Shown one piece after another: positions 26,317 through 36,220 of a stretch of 61,587 bases of DNA. Both the position numbers and the translations under genes were made by a program. This DNA is from Candidatus Contendibacter sp. (lineage in GTDB: Bacteria; Pseudomonadota; Gammaproteobacteria; Competibacterales; Competibacteraceae). The notes beneath the pieces are model-generated. The model was given only the letters and a program-made list of their open reading frames with translations, ran no database searches and was not told where the DNA came from. The stretch covers positions 1,477-63,063 of the forward strand of contig JARSSO010000039.1 in assembly GCA_029624765.1 (NCBI GenBank), in the 5' to 3' direction. Every line of letters starts with the position of its first letter. Within the stretch, counting starts at the first letter, position 1.

Positions 26317-26919
26317 GTGAATGCGCTCACCGTGCCGGAACCCATGCTCCCTTCCTCGCCCGACCCCGCCGATCTGGCGAACCAACTGCCAGCCAACCGT
26401 CCCCCGCCACCGGTGGAGCGCTGGAATCCACCGCTCAGCGGTGAGATGGATCTACGCATCGCCCGCGATGGAACCTGGTTCCACGAAGGCACGCCATTCC
26501 AGCGCGAGGCGCTGGTGCGATTGTTCGCCTCCATCCTGCGCCGCGACCCGGACGGTCACTACTACCTGGTCACGCCGGTGGAAAAATGGCGCATCCAGGT
26601 GGACGACGCTCCGTTTCTGGCGGTGCGGCTCGACGCGACCGGCCAGGGCCGCGCGCGGCGCTTGACCTTCACCACCAACGTCGGCGATGTCGTCGTCGCC
26701 GGCCCCGACCATCCGCTCACGGTCGAATATCGGACGCCGGGCGGCGAACCCGCGCCCTATCTGCACGTGCGTGGCCGGCTGCGCGCCCTGTTGAGCCGGG
26801 CGGTATTTCTGGAGCTAGTGGAACTGGGCGAGGAGCGACCGGATCCTCAAGGGCGCGACTACGGGGTGTGGAGCCAGGGCCGGTTCTTCAGCCTGGGCCG
26901 GCTGGACGATGAGACCTGA
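26317..26919 (+). CDS. DUF1285 family protein
   Basis: The protein has 200 residues from a GTG at 26317; an ATG at 26344 is an equally possible start, and neither has a clear ribosome site. The core shows the DUF1285 pattern: PPVERWNPPLSGEMDLRIA, then DGTWFHEGTPFQREALVRLF, SILRRDPDGHYYLVTPVEKW and a C-terminal beta-rich part. The function is not known to me. It is followed after 3 bp by a membrane-anchored protein, so they form a small operon. Confidence 0.8.
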   Translation: MNALTVPEPMLPSSPDPADLANQLPANRPPPPVERWNPPLSGEMDLRIARDGTWFHEGTPFQREALVRLFASILRRDPDGHYYLVTPVEKWRIQVDDAPFLAVRLDATGQGRARRLTFTTNVGDVVVAGPDHPLTVEYRTPGGEPAPYLHVRGRLRALLSRAVFLELVELGEERPDPQGRDYGVWSQGRFFSLGRLDDET

Positions 26920-26922
26920 GCC

Positions 26923-28362
26923 ATGCGCCGCTTTCCGTGGTCGTTGCTGCGTGCGCTGGTGCTGCTGCCCTCGCTCGCGCTGGTCCTGCTGATTCGCGTG
27001 CTCAAATGGCTGGTCGTCGCCCCGCCGGTCCTGCTGCTTCAGTTCCTGCTGGGAGTTCCGCTGGCGCTGCTTCGCCTGCGCCAGTCCTTGCGGCCACGTT
27101 TCGTCCCGATCCAGGAAGCTGATCTGCCCGACGCCGCCTGGATCGAGATCACCGATGCCGCCGAGGCGCTGGCCGCCGACGGCTTCGTGTCTTACGGCGA
27201 CTTCCGCTGCGACGACCTGATCCAGAACGCGGTTCTTTGGCTGCGCCTGCTGGGCCAGCCGAACCAGGGCACGGGGGTCATCGCCGCATGGATCGAAATC
27301 GACGGCGGTGGCCGGCCGGCGCGCGGGTTCATCGAATTCGCCACCGAATTTTGCGACGGCCGGGTGCTGACCACCAACAATCTGAACCTGCCCTACAGTC
27401 TGCCGGCCCCGGACTATCTGGCCCGCCTGCAACTCAAGGACGTTTGGGACCCCCGGGCGCTGCAAGTCCTGCACCGCGAACTGGTCACCGCCCTAAACCA
27501 GCCGGTCAGTCTGGCCAAAGTCGAACAGGCTGTCCACAATCCCGCCGGCCTGCTGGCCGCCAGTTACGCTCGGGAAATCCAGTCTCTGATCGCCCGAGGC
27601 TGGCTACGATCCAACGCGGCGACGGGCACGGCCCGCCTGAACCCATGGGGCGCGCTGATGGGCGTCTGGCGCCAGGCCTGGCCGCTGGCCAGTCTGCATC
27701 TGCGCGCCGCCGACCGCCGCGCGCGCCGTCTGTTGGCCGAGCACGGCATCGATGCCACGGCGTTCGTCGGCGGCGCTTCCGGCATCGTGGTCGCTCGCCA
27801 GCCCCTGCCGAAGGGCGTCGCCATTGATACGGCGCGGGCCGGCTACGAGCAGGTTTTGCCGCTGGCCCGGCGCACCGATCCCCAGGCGGTACTGGAAGCC
27901 GTGACGGTGGAACTGGACCGCGACGGCGACGCCGTGCTGATCCTGGAACTGCGCTACTCGTTTCGCGGCTGCACCGATCAAAACCAGCGACGGATTCGCC
28001 GATTGCGCGGCTTCGATGCCGTGGTCGCGCCAATAGCCGGCGAGTTGTCGGTCACCGCCATGGAGCGGGAATTCGAGCAGGCGACCGATGACGCCGAATG
28101 GGCGGAATGGACCGCCCACTCGCCGCTGGTTCCGCTCGTGCTCGGCCCCTGGCTCCGCGATCTCGACAGCGTATTGCCCGTGGCTCTGGCGACGCTGGAC
28201 GCTCAGACCGGAACCGGACGCGCCACGCTGGATTCCGCCTCGCTCTACAGCAACCAGGACAGCGCGCCCTATTGGCAAGTAGTGGCCTGGAACGGTGAGG
28301 ACGACCCGCCACTGCACGTGAGGGTGGACGCCCGCTCGGGCGCCATCCTGCCGGATACCTGA
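26923..28362 (+). CDS. Membrane-anchored protein of unknown function
   Basis: The 479-residue protein begins with one or two hydrophobic helices ([20 protein letters not shown] and [18 protein letters not shown]), after which the rest is soluble. I recognise no catalytic motif. The body alternates helical and beta segments, for example [21 protein letters not shown] and [20 protein letters not shown]. It lies between a DUF1285 gene and the qmcA/nfeD pair and could belong to the same envelope-related group. Start at 26923 is 3 bp after the DUF1285 stop. Confidence 0.65.
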   Translation: MRRFPWSLLRALVLLPSLALVLLIRVLKWLVVAPPVLLLQFLLGVPLALLRLRQSLRPRFVPIQEADLPDAAWIEITDAAEALAADGFVSYGDFRCDDLIQNAVLWLRLLGQPNQGTGVIAAWIEIDGGGRPARGFIEFATEFCDGRVLTTNNLNLPYSLPAPDYLARLQLKDVWDPRALQVLHRELVTALNQPVSLAKVEQAVHNPAGLLAASYAREIQSLIARGWLRSNAATGTARLNPWGALMGVWRQAWPLASLHLRAADRRARRLLAEHGIDATAFVGGASGIVVARQPLPKGVAIDTARAGYEQVLPLARRTDPQAVLEAVTVELDRDGDAVLILELRYSFRGCTDQNQRRIRRLRGFDAVVAPIAGELSVTAMEREFEQATDDAEWAEWTAHSPLVPLVLGPWLRDLDSVLPVALATLDAQTGTGRATLDSASLYSNQDSAPYWQVVAWNGEDDPPLHVRVDARSGAILPDT

Positions 28363-28394
28363 TTCCTTCACTTCGCAACGAGAGGAGCCGCATT

Positions 28395-29324
28395 ATGGAA
28401 GGCTTTGCCACATTCGTCATCGGACTGGCGATCTTCGCCATCATTCTGATTTTCCTGGGAGTCAAGTCGGTGCCGCAGGGGATGGAATACACGGTTGAGC
28501 GGTTTGGCCGCTATACCGAGACCATGCGCCCCGGCCTGAACCTCATCATTCCGATCGTGGACCGCATCGGGCGCAAGATGAACATGATGGAAACGGTGCT
28601 GGACGTACCCTCACAGGAAATCATCACCAAGGACAACGCCATGGTCCAGGTGGACGGCGTGGTGTTCTATCAGGTGCTGGACGCCGCCAAGGCTGCCTAC
28701 GAAGTCAACCAGCTTGAATTCGCCATCCTCAACCTGACCATGACCAACATCCGCACGGTGATGGGCTCGATGGACCTGGACGAGTTGCTGTCCAAGCGCG
28801 ACGAGATCAATGCTCGCCTGCTGACCGTGGTCGACGAGGCCACCACGCCCTGGGGCATCAAGGTCACCCGGATTGAAATCAAGGACATTGCTCCGCCCAA
28901 GGACCTGGTGGATTCCATGGCCCGGCAGATGAAGGCGGAGCGGGACAAGCGCGCCGCCATTCTCACCGCCGAAGGCGAGCGGCAGGCGGCAATCCTGGCC
29001 GCCGAGGGCCAGAAGCAGGCGGCGATCCTGGAAGCGGAAGGTCGCAAGGAATCCGCCTTCCGCGACGCCGAGGCCCGCGAGCGGCTGGCCCAGGCCGAGG
29101 CGCGCGCCACCCTGATGCTGTCGGAGGCCATCGGCAAGGGCAACGTGCAGGCGGTCAACTACTTCGTGGCGCAGAAATACGTCGATGCGGTGGCGAAACT
29201 GGCGACGGCGCCGAACCAGAGAGTATTGCTGATGCCGCTGGATACCTCCGGACTGATCGGCACCCTGGGCGGCATCGCCGAACTGGTGCAGGAAACGATG
29301 AGCAAAGCGGGAACCCGCTCATGA
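28395..29324 (+). CDS. qmcA: SPFH/stomatin-family membrane protein QmcA
   Basis: The 309-residue protein has one N-terminal transmembrane helix ([17 protein letters not shown]), the SPFH domain with [24 protein letters not shown] and [14 protein letters not shown], and a long Ala/Glu/Gln-rich coiled coil with [19 protein letters not shown]. It organises membrane microdomains and often partners NfeD. GAGGAG precedes the start. The stop overlaps nfeD by 4 bp. Confidence 0.93.
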   Translation: MEGFATFVIGLAIFAIILIFLGVKSVPQGMEYTVERFGRYTETMRPGLNLIIPIVDRIGRKMNMMETVLDVPSQEIITKDNAMVQVDGVVFYQVLDAAKAAYEVNQLEFAILNLTMTNIRTVMGSMDLDELLSKRDEINARLLTVVDEATTPWGIKVTRIEIKDIAPPKDLVDSMARQMKAERDKRAAILTAEGERQAAILAAEGQKQAAILEAEGRKESAFRDAEARERLAQAEARATLMLSEAIGKGNVQAVNYFVAQKYVDAVAKLATAPNQRVLLMPLDTSGLIGTLGGIAELVQETMSKAGTRS

Positions 29325-29791
29325 GCGCCTGGCTGTTGGAGCCGACCTACTGGAACTGGATGCTGTTGGGGGTGGCGCTGATGGCGGTCGAGGCGCTCCT
29401 GCCGGGCTTCTTCTTCCTGTGGATGGGAGTGGCCGCGCTATTGGTGGGCCTGGCGTTGGCCGTGGCGCCGGGCATGGCCTGGACCTGGCAGGTCCTGCTG
29501 TTCGCGGTGCTGTCGGTGGGTTCCATCGTCGCCTGGCAAATCCGGCTGCGGCAGCATCCCACGCCAACCGCCGACGCACTGCTCAACCGGCGCGGCCACC
29601 AATACGTCGGCCGGGTGTTCACCCTAGATGCACCGATCATCAATGGCCATGGCAAGATTCGGGTGGACGACAGCACCTGGAAAGTGATGGTGGATCAGGA
29701 CTGCCCGGCCGGAACCCGGTTGCGGATCGTCGGGGTAGACGGCGTGGTGCTCAGGGGCGCGGTGGAAAGCCCGCCGGCCACGGAGGTCTGA
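29321..29791 (+). CDS. NfeD-family membrane protein
   Basis: The 156-residue short NfeD protein has two or three transmembrane helices ([20 protein letters not shown] and [20 protein letters not shown]) and a C-terminal OB-fold ([40 protein letters not shown]). It usually works with the stomatin-like protein encoded just upstream, which it overlaps by 4 bp. Its stop overlaps the following ATG (TGATG). Confidence 0.9.
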   Translation: MSAWLLEPTYWNWMLLGVALMAVEALLPGFFFLWMGVAALLVGLALAVAPGMAWTWQVLLFAVLSVGSIVAWQIRLRQHPTPTADALLNRRGHQYVGRVFTLDAPIINGHGKIRVDDSTWKVMVDQDCPAGTRLRIVGVDGVVLRGAVESPPATEV

Positions 29792-30198
29792 TGCGCGACA
29801 TCATTCATTTAACCACTCAGCACCGGGAGGAACTGGTGGACATCACCGCGCGGGTGGCTGCCATCGTCAAGGCCAGCGGCGTGCGCCAGGGCGTGGCGGC
29901 GGTTTACGCCCAGGGCGCGACCGCCGCGCTGATGATCCAGGAAAACTGGGATGAGAGCGTGCAAACCGACGTTGTCAACCTGCTGCGCAAGCTGATCCCG
30001 CGCGGGGTCTGGCTGCACGACGAGCAGGATGGCAATGGAGACGCTCATCTGAAGGCGGGGCTGGTGGGACCGTCGGAAGTGATTCCGATCATCGACGGCG
30101 AACTGGGCCTGTCGCGCTGGCAGAATCTGTTCTTCTGCGAGTTCGACGGTCCGCGCCGGGACCGCCGGGTGGTCTGCACCGTGCTGGCGGACCACTAA
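29791..30198 (+). CDS. yjbQ: UPF0047/YjbQ family protein
   Basis: The 135-residue protein shows the YjbQ pattern: ITARVAAIVKASGVRQGVAAVYAQGATAALMIQ, then HLKAGLVGPSEVIPIIDGEL and LSRWQNLFFCEFDGPRRDR. E. coli YjbQ has a weak thiamine-phosphate synthase activity; its real role is unclear. It is translationally coupled to nfeD and overlaps the convergent HIT gene by 4 bp. Confidence 0.9.
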   Translation: MRDIIHLTTQHREELVDITARVAAIVKASGVRQGVAAVYAQGATAALMIQENWDESVQTDVVNLLRKLIPRGVWLHDEQDGNGDAHLKAGLVGPSEVIPIIDGELGLSRWQNLFFCEFDGPRRDRRVVCTVLADH

Positions 30199-30617
30199 TC
30201 CGCCAGCGCCTCCCGAATTTGCGCCGCCACCGCCTTCAATTCCTCGATCCTGGCGGGCGCGCGACCGTGGGCGCCAGCGCGCTGTCCCTCCCGCATCGGC
30301 ACGACGTGCACGTGATAATGCGGCACGGTCTGGCCAGCGGCGGCGCCGTTGAACTGGCCGATGCGCAGACCGTCGGGCGCCAGCGCCTTTTGCACCGCGC
30401 GGGCGATGCGCTGGACGGTCACGGCCACCGCCAACAGATCGGGTTCGGCGATTTCCAGCAGATTGGGCGCGTGCGCCTTGGCGATCACCAGCGCATGGCC
30501 CGGACTGGCCGGCTGGATGTCCATGAAGGTCAGCGTGCGCTCGTCCTCGTGGACCTTGACCGCCGGGATTTCGCCCCGGACGATCTTGCAAAAAATGCAC
30601 GGAGTGGATTCGGACAT
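30195..30617 (-). CDS. HIT-family nucleotide-binding protein
   Basis: The 140-residue protein begins with the zinc-type CIFCKIVRGEIPA segment and has the histidine triad HYHVHVVP near residue 100. Hint-type members hydrolyse nucleoside phosphoramidates or adenylates. The start at 30617 is chosen because AGGGAG precedes it; a longer frame to 30713 lacks one. It is separated by about 90 bp from the potassium-uptake genes upstream on the same strand. Confidence 0.92.
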   Translation of the reverse strand: MSESTPCIFCKIVRGEIPAVKVHEDERTLTFMDIQPASPGHALVIAKAHAPNLLEIAEPDLLAVAVTVQRIARAVQKALAPDGLRIGQFNGAAAGQTVPHYHVHVVPMREGQRAGAHGRAPARIEELKAVAAQIREALAD

Positions 30618-30709
30618 AACGGAAACTCCCTGAGTGGCGAAACCTGACGGATGCGGGATGCGCCAGCTCCGGGGTTTGCGAGCAACCGCGGAGACCGACG
30701 CGGGGAGAA

Positions 30710-31372
30710 TCATTTCAATTTCTGGTGCAGCTCGATCAACTTCGTTTCCTCGCCCACCACCACCAGCACGTCATCCCGCGCCAACGGGTAATCGGCGTCG
30801 GGAACGAAGGGCGTGGACTGCTCCGCTGCCGGCCTGATGGCCAACAGATTCACGTGATAACGGTCGAGCCATTCCAGGTCCGCCACCTTCCGCCCCACCA
30901 GCCCGGCCGGGGTCCGCAAGGTGAGCGCGAAGTAGCCATCGCCCAACGCCATCGCGTCCAGCAGCTTCGACCGGGAATAGTGAATCAGATGGGCGGTCTT
31001 GACCGCGCTTTCCCGTTCCGGCTGCACCACGTCGCTGGCCCCGATCAGGTTCAGAATCTTGCCCTGATCGGCGTTGGCGACCTTGACCAGCACCCGGGGG
31101 ATGCCCAGTTCCCGCAGGTAGTGGGTCAGCAGTACGCTGGTTTCGAACCGCTCGCCCACGTCCACCGCCACCACGTCCATGTGCCGGATGCCCAAGTCCT
31201 TGAGGGCCTCCCGGTCGGCCACGTCGGCGACCACCGCCTTGCCGACATGGCGCATGATCTCCTGCACCTTGTCCGCGTCCCGGTCCACCGCCATCACGTC
31301 GTCGCCCAGCTCGCTCAAGGTGCATGCCAGATGAAAGCCGAAGTCCTCCAATCCCAATACCGCGATCCGCAT
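30710..31372 (-). CDS. TrkA/KtrA-type potassium uptake regulatory subunit
   Basis: The 220-residue protein has one RCK_N Rossmann domain (IAVLGLEDFGFHLACTLSELG, then DVMAVDRDADKV, VGKAVVADVADREALKDLGI) and one RCK_C domain at the end (DYPLARDDVLVVVGEETKLIEL). This single-copy layout is of the KtrA type rather than the double TrkA of E. coli. It gates the channel subunit encoded 20 bp upstream on binding nucleotides. Start at 31372 has GAGG 8 nt before it; a longer frame to 31609 lies mainly inside the channel gene. Confidence 0.92.
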   Translation of the reverse strand: MRIAVLGLEDFGFHLACTLSELGDDVMAVDRDADKVQEIMRHVGKAVVADVADREALKDLGIRHMDVVAVDVGERFETSVLLTHYLRELGIPRVLVKVANADQGKILNLIGASDVVQPERESAVKTAHLIHYSRSKLLDAMALGDGYFALTLRTPAGLVGRKVADLEWLDRYHVNLLAIRPAAEQSTPFVPDADYPLARDDVLVVVGEETKLIELHQKLK

Positions 31373-31392
31373 GACGATTCCTCTTCTCCCGG

Positions 31393-32751
31393 TTAACCGA
31401 CCATGACCTGCTCTTCCGCGTAGGCGACCGCCGGGCGGTGTTTCTGTTGGGCAATGGCGATGGCGATGGTCAACGGTCCCAGCCGACCGACGAACATCAG
31501 CAGCATGATCAGAACCTTGCCGGCCTCGTTCAATTGCGGCGTGATGCCGGTGGACAACCCGACCGTGCCCAGCGCCGAAACCACCTCGAACAGCAGACCC
31601 AGCGACCATTCGACCGTGCGCGGGTGAAACTGGCCGCTCACTTGCACGGCCGACAGCAGGATGGTCCCCACCATGATGATGACAAACGCCAGCGCCACCA
31701 ACCAGGTCGCCTTGGCGATGTTGGCCTCCGGCACGCTGCGGTTGAACAGCCGCACGCCCCGCTCGCCGCGATACCGCGCCCGCGCCAGGGCCAGCAGGAC
31801 GCCCAGGGTGGTGGCCTTGACCCCGCCAGCGGTCGAACCGGGGCAGCCGCCGATCAGCATCAGCACGATGGTGAAGTACAGGGTCGCCGCCGTCACCTGA
31901 CTGTAATCCACAGTATTGAAGCCGGCGGTGCGGGGCGTGACCGAGGCGAACCAGCCGACCAGCAACGCTTCTTCAAGATTCATCCCCACCAGGAGATTGG
32001 CGCGCTCCAACAGGACGAAGCCCACCATCCCCACCACCAGCAACCCCCCGGTCATGGTCAACGCCACCTTGGTGTGCAGGCTGAGCGGGGTCCGTTGCCC
32101 CCGCCAGCGTCGCCGCGACCAGCGGGCCAGCTCCGCCAGCACCGCGAATCCCAGCCCGCCGAGGATGATCAGCAACGATATCGGCAATACGATGCCGGCG
32201 TTGGCCCGGTCCGCCATCAGGTTGTCGGGACGCAGCCCGAAACCGGCGTTGCAAAACGCGCTAACCGCGTGAAACACCGAGACCCAGACCGCCTTTCCCA
32301 GGGGCAACCGCTGGCTTTCGGTCAGGAACAGCACGACGGCGCCCAGCGCCTCGATGGTCAGCGTCCACAGGAACACCAGGCTCAGCAAGGTTCCCAGGCT
32401 GAGGCGATGGCTGGTGAAAAAGCTGTCCTGCACCGCGTCGCTGCTCGACAGCGAGATGTCCTGGCCGATCAACAGCAATAGGGTGCTCGACAAGGTCATG
32501 ATGCCCAAACCGCCGATTTGCACCAGTCCCAGCAACACGGCCTGGCCAAAACCGCTCAACGCGCCGCCGGGGTCCACCACCGCCAATCCGGTCACGCACA
32601 CCGCGCTGGTGGCCATGAACAGGGCGTCGACGAAGGCGAGCGGAGAACCGGTGCTGGCGAGCGGCAGGGTCAACAGCACGGCGCCGACGAGGATGGCGGC
32701 GGCGAAGCTGAAAACCAGCAGACGGGCGGGATGGCGGATCAGGCGGGTCAT
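31393..32751 (-). CDS. TrkH/KtrB-type potassium channel subunit
   Basis: The 452-residue protein has eight or more membrane helices in four M1-P-M2 repeats. The selectivity-filter glycines lie in TSAVCVTGLAV, VSAFCNAGFGL, SVTPRTAGFNT and VSALGTVGLSTG, the pattern of the Trk/Ktr family. It imports K+ under control of the regulatory subunit downstream, probably coupled to Na+ as in KtrB. Length is typical for KtrB. Confidence 0.93.
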   Translation of the reverse strand: MTRLIRHPARLLVFSFAAAILVGAVLLTLPLASTGSPLAFVDALFMATSAVCVTGLAVVDPGGALSGFGQAVLLGLVQIGGLGIMTLSSTLLLLIGQDISLSSSDAVQDSFFTSHRLSLGTLLSLVFLWTLTIEALGAVVLFLTESQRLPLGKAVWVSVFHAVSAFCNAGFGLRPDNLMADRANAGIVLPISLLIILGGLGFAVLAELARWSRRRWRGQRTPLSLHTKVALTMTGGLLVVGMVGFVLLERANLLVGMNLEEALLVGWFASVTPRTAGFNTVDYSQVTAATLYFTIVLMLIGGCPGSTAGGVKATTLGVLLALARARYRGERGVRLFNRSVPEANIAKATWLVALAFVIIMVGTILLSAVQVSGQFHPRTVEWSLGLLFEVVSALGTVGLSTGITPQLNEAGKVLIMLLMFVGRLGPLTIAIAIAQQKHRPAVAYAEEQVMVG

Positions 32752-32793
32752 GGGGCTGATGCTGGGTGAATTCTCGGGCGCGGCATGGTAAGG

Positions 32794-33513
32794 CTAGCGT
32801 TCGACTGCCCGGATTTCCATGCGCAACTCCTCCTTGCCTTTCTTCTCCTGCGTGATCCGCACGGGCAGGTATTGTAGTTCGGGCGCGACCCAGAACGTGG
32901 TCATCCGGGTTTTGCCGGGCGTGTACTGGTTGATCAGCACGGTGTTCAGCCTGCCAAGCGGAGTCTCCAGGATTTCCCGACCCTGGTTGCGGATCTGGTA
33001 GGTCTTGATCTCGTTCCGGTCCACCAGACTGTATTGATTGGGGACTTGCCCGCGCCGCAAATCCGCCATCACCACCAGTTGCAGGCTGAGGGGGTCGACC
33101 ACACCGGGCGCGAGCGGCAAAGTCGCCCGGTCGGCGTTGTAGCGGGCTTGCACCTGACTGGCCGGCCAATCGAACCACAGTTGCATGTGATTGGATTTCC
33201 TGCCGGTATCCAGCAGCCGTTCATACTGGCGCGGTTGAATCGCGCCCTCGTGGATTTCGCCGTTGACCTGCTCGTGGATGCGGCCGGAGGCCAGCAGCGT
33301 GACCAGACCGTTGGGACGGACATCGGAACTCATCCGGTAGGCGCCCGACCCGGTGGCGGTCAAGGTGATCACCGCCTCGCCGACGGAGAAACCGGAAGCG
33401 TAAACCTCGTAACGGGCCTGATAGGGAGCGACGGGCAAACCGTCGGCGGCGGGCGCCAACGCGCTCAGCGCCCAGGCGCCCGCAAGTACGGCCATGCGGA
33501 ACAGAAACTTCAT
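32794..33513 (-). CDS. DUF3108 periplasmic protein
   Basis: The 239-residue protein has a signal peptide (FRMAVLAGAWALSALAPAADG) and a DUF3108 body: PYQARYEVYASGFSVGEAVI, RMSSDVRPNGLVTLLASGRI, and the C-terminal FWVAPELQYLPVRITQEKKG. Function is unknown; the beta-rich fold suggests a lipid- or polymer-related envelope role. It follows nadC by 9 bp and may be co-transcribed with it. Confidence 0.85.
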   Translation of the reverse strand: MKFLFRMAVLAGAWALSALAPAADGLPVAPYQARYEVYASGFSVGEAVITLTATGSGAYRMSSDVRPNGLVTLLASGRIHEQVNGEIHEGAIQPRQYERLLDTGRKSNHMQLWFDWPASQVQARYNADRATLPLAPGVVDPLSLQLVVMADLRRGQVPNQYSLVDRNEIKTYQIRNQGREILETPLGRLNTVLINQYTPGKTRMTTFWVAPELQYLPVRITQEKKGKEELRMEIRAVER

Positions 33514-33522
33514 CAGCGTGGG

Positions 33523-34353
33523 TCACCGGGTCTTGAAACGCATGGACAGGTCCACGGCGCGGACATCCTTGGTCAACCCGCCGATGGAAATGTAGTCCAC
33601 GCCGGTTTCGGCAATGGCGCGGACGGTGGTCGTAGTGACGTTGCCCGACGCTTCCAGCTTGACCCGTTTCGCCGTGATCCGCACCGCCTCGGCCATGGTC
33701 GCCAGATCGAAGTTGTCGAGCATGACGATGTCGGGGCGGGCGGCCAATGCCTCTTCCAGGTCAGCCAGGCTCTCCACTTCCACCTCGACCGTGACACCGG
33801 GATGCAGGCGGCGGGCCGTGACGATGGCGTTGGTGATCGAGCCAGCGGCCATGATGTGGTTTTCCTTGATCAGCACGGCGTCGAACAGGCCGATGCGGTG
33901 GTTCTGGCAACCGCCGCAACGCACTGCGTACTTCTGGGCCAGCCGCAGACCCGGCAGGGTTTTTCGGGTGTCGAGAATGATCGCGCCAGTACCGGCCACA
34001 AGATCGGCGTAACGGCGGGCCAGGGTGGCGGTGCCGGACAGGGCTTGCAGGAAATTCAACGCGGTGCGTTCGCCGGTCAGCAGGGCGCGGGCCGGGCCAT
34101 GGAGGGTGCAGAGCAGTTGGTCCGGTTCGACGCGGTCGCCGTCGGCCAATCGCCATTCGATGTGGATGCGCGGATCCAGTTGACGGAATACGGCGTCGAA
34201 CCAGGCCGCGCCGCAGAGCACGGCGCGTTCGCGGCTGACGACGGTGGCCTCGGCCTGGGCCTCTTCCGGGATCAGGGCGGCGGTCAGGTCGCCGCCGCCG
34301 ACATCCTCGGCCAGCGCCAGGGCCACGGCGGGATTGGGGTCGGGCAAGGTCAT
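33523..34353 (-). CDS. nadC: Nicotinate-nucleotide pyrophosphorylase NadC
   Basis: The 276-residue enzyme converts quinolinate and PRPP to nicotinate mononucleotide in NAD synthesis. Motifs: [92 protein letters not shown] and [26 protein letters not shown]. The start at 34353 follows a GAGGAATC stretch. It is full length. No nadA or nadB is in the window. Confidence 0.95.
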   Translation of the reverse strand: MTLPDPNPAVALALAEDVGGGDLTAALIPEEAQAEATVVSRERAVLCGAAWFDAVFRQLDPRIHIEWRLADGDRVEPDQLLCTLHGPARALLTGERTALNFLQALSGTATLARRYADLVAGTGAIILDTRKTLPGLRLAQKYAVRCGGCQNHRIGLFDAVLIKENHIMAAGSITNAIVTARRLHPGVTVEVEVESLADLEEALAARPDIVMLDNFDLATMAEAVRITAKRVKLEASGNVTTTTVRAIAETGVDYISIGGLTKDVRAVDLSMRFKTR

Positions 34354-34664
34354 GACGATTCCTCGGCGTTGAGCTACAAGGCGGCCAATATACACGCATC
34401 CGCCGGGATCCGGGGGCGCTGTGAACGAGAGGCCGCAACGCGGAGAGCTGGACGGCCGCATCCGGGCGGATCGCGGAATCAGCCGCCTGAAAATCCAGCT
34501 TCAAGAAAAGTTGGCCAGCTTGGCCATCGTCCGTGGTAAGACTATCCTTGTGACGGAAGTCGAGGTAATGGCACGGCCACTTATGATAATGCGGGAAGAA
34601 AATGAACGCGGTATTAATGTCAACGTCACCTGGTCGGACCTGACATTTGCTTTACGGAGGCATC
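34354..34664. other. Gap between divergent nadC and the Uma2 gene
   Basis: About 310 bp. A plus-strand frame (34421-34696) is open but has no ribosome site and does not resemble a protein family; I treat it as chance. The second half is clearly lower in GC and matches the Uma2 gene in composition. Promoters for nadC and the Uma2 gene must lie here, but I cannot point to them. Confidence 0.4.
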
Positions 34665-35231
34665 TTGGAAGCAAGAAAACTAAAGACCGTGGATGAGTTG
34701 CTGCAATTCGACGGCGAACGTGTCGAATTGATCGACGGCCAGATTGTCAAGCGACCCATGGCGCGCTCCGAGCACGCACTCATTCAATCAAGTATTTCCG
34801 ACGAAGTCTCGCCATTCAAAAGAAAGGATGGTCCGGGAGGATGGTGGATAATGCCGGAGATTAGTGTCAAGTATAATGAAATTCAATGCCCTAGCCACGA
34901 CCTGGCAGGGTGGCGGAAGGAACGTGTACCGCTCAGACCCAGGGGGATAATGAACATCCTACCCGATTGGGTTTGCGAAATTACCTCGCCAACGCATGAA
35001 AGGAAGGACCTGTTCCACCACTTCATGCTATTGCAGCGTAGCAAGGTTCCGTATTATTGGGTGATTTCTCCGGAAGATAAGACATTGATCGCCTACAAAC
35101 TGGTTGACGGGAAGTATCATGTGACTTTTTCCGTGGAATTTGGAGTCGAACAAGAGATCGACAAAGCAAGGATACCGCCCTTTGAAGAGATCGAGGTTGA
35201 CTTGAAGTATGTTTTCGGTGACGAATGGTGA
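34665..35231 (+). CDS. Uma2-family (DUF820) putative endonuclease-like protein
   Basis: The 188-residue protein shows the Uma2 pattern of a restriction-endonuclease-like fold: LLQFDGERVELIDGQIVKRP at the N terminus, DLAGWRKERVP in the middle, then PDWVCEITSPTHERKDLF with the acidic residue and ERKD motif, and VPYYWVISPEDKTLIAYKL. The start is a TTG at 34665 with GGAGG 4 nt upstream; another TTG at 34647 lacks a site. Composition is lower in GC than the neighbours and the family is highly mobile, so transfer is likely. The biological role of the family is unclear. Confidence 0.82.
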   Translation: MEARKLKTVDELLQFDGERVELIDGQIVKRPMARSEHALIQSSISDEVSPFKRKDGPGGWWIMPEISVKYNEIQCPSHDLAGWRKERVPLRPRGIMNILPDWVCEITSPTHERKDLFHHFMLLQRSKVPYYWVISPEDKTLIAYKLVDGKYHVTFSVEFGVEQEIDKARIPPFEEIEVDLKYVFGDEW

Positions 35232-35337
35232 GTCAACCAAGGCGAAAACAACCGAGAACAACCAATCAACGACGAGTTTTTCGACAGTCTCTCAGGCTTC
35301 CGGCACCCGCGCCGCCACTTGGAAAAGCTTGGCCGGA

Positions 35338-35359
35338 CCCCGGATGCCGGAATCCGGGG
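35338..35359. terminator. Hairpin between convergent Uma2 and yciK genes
   Basis: Arms CCCCGGAT (35338-35345) and ATCCGGGG (35352-35359) pair perfectly with a 6-nt loop. No T-tract follows on either side, so it would be an inefficient intrinsic terminator, but its position 20 bp beyond the yciK stop suits a bidirectional transcript end. Confidence 0.5.
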
Positions 35360-35379
35360 CGCGGGACGAAGTCGTTCGA

Positions 35380-36162
35380 CTACTCAACGGGGATTGCGAT
35401 GCCCACCCCCGCCATCCCCTCAACCTGGGCGTGGAAGGTCCGCCCGGTGACGCCCTTGCTGTCCGGCCCCAGGAGATACAGATAGGCACCTAGAATATCC
35501 TCCGGACGAGCCCATTCCGCCGGGTCGCGTCCTGGATAGGCCCGCAGGCTCAGCTCGGTGCGGACCCGGCCTGGATCAAGGCTGTTGACCCGGATGGGGG
35601 TATTAGCTTCGAGTTCGCTCGCCAGCAGTTTCATCAGGGTCTGGGCGCCGCCCTTGGCCACCGCGTAGGCCCCCCAATAGGCCTGGCCGTCGTCGCCGAC
35701 CCGGTCGGCGGTGAACACCACCGAGGCGTCGACCGAACGGTTCAGCAGGCCCAGCACGGCCTGGGTCAGCAGGAACGGAGCGTTGAGGTTGACTTGCAAA
35801 ATCCGGTACCAGAACTCGATGTCGTAATTGGCGATCGGCGTGAGCCCCTCGAACAGGGCGGCGTTGTGCAACAGGCCATCCATCCGGCCAAATTCCTGGT
35901 CCAGCACGTGCGCCAGATCGGCGTAATCCCTGGGGGTCGCGCCTTCCAGGTTCATCGGGTAGATGGCCGGTCTGGGGCCACCCGCCCGCTCGATTTCGTC
36001 GTAGACCTGTTCCAGCTTGCGGATAAAGCGGTCCAGCAAAATCACGGTCGCGCCGTGGGCGGCCAACCGGCGCGCGACCGCGCGACCGATGCCGTCGCCC
36101 GCTCCCGTCACCAGAATAATCCGTTCTTTCAACAAATCGGCGGCGGGTCGATAGTCCTTCAT
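35380..36162 (-). CDS. yciK: YciK-family short-chain oxidoreductase
   Basis: The 260-residue SDR protein has the NAD(P) motif TGAGDGIG near residue 20, LLHNAALFEGLTPI, and the catalytic YAVAKGG with Ser upstream in the VVFTADRVGDDG strand. The Thr/Ala around the catalytic Ser position should be noted, since YciK proteins are of unknown activity. Sequence style (DYRPAADLLKERIILVTGAG) matches E. coli YciK. It lies 58 bp downstream of a squalene/phytoene synthase-like gene on the same strand. Confidence 0.9.
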   Translation of the reverse strand: MKDYRPAADLLKERIILVTGAGDGIGRAVARRLAAHGATVILLDRFIRKLEQVYDEIERAGGPRPAIYPMNLEGATPRDYADLAHVLDQEFGRMDGLLHNAALFEGLTPIANYDIEFWYRILQVNLNAPFLLTQAVLGLLNRSVDASVVFTADRVGDDGQAYWGAYAVAKGGAQTLMKLLASELEANTPIRVNSLDPGRVRTELSLRAYPGRDPAEWARPEDILGAYLYLLGPDSKGVTGRTFHAQVEGMAGVGIAIPVE

Positions 36163-36220
36163 GGCGGTACCTTACGTTCGACGGGATTGATTGACCCAAT
36201 TTTAGTCGACCGGGTCTCCA

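Noticed and set aside
34421..34696. Plus-strand frame of 91 codons between nadC and the Uma2 gene
   Set aside because: No ribosome site, no recognisable domain, and it overlaps the better supported start of the Uma2 gene.
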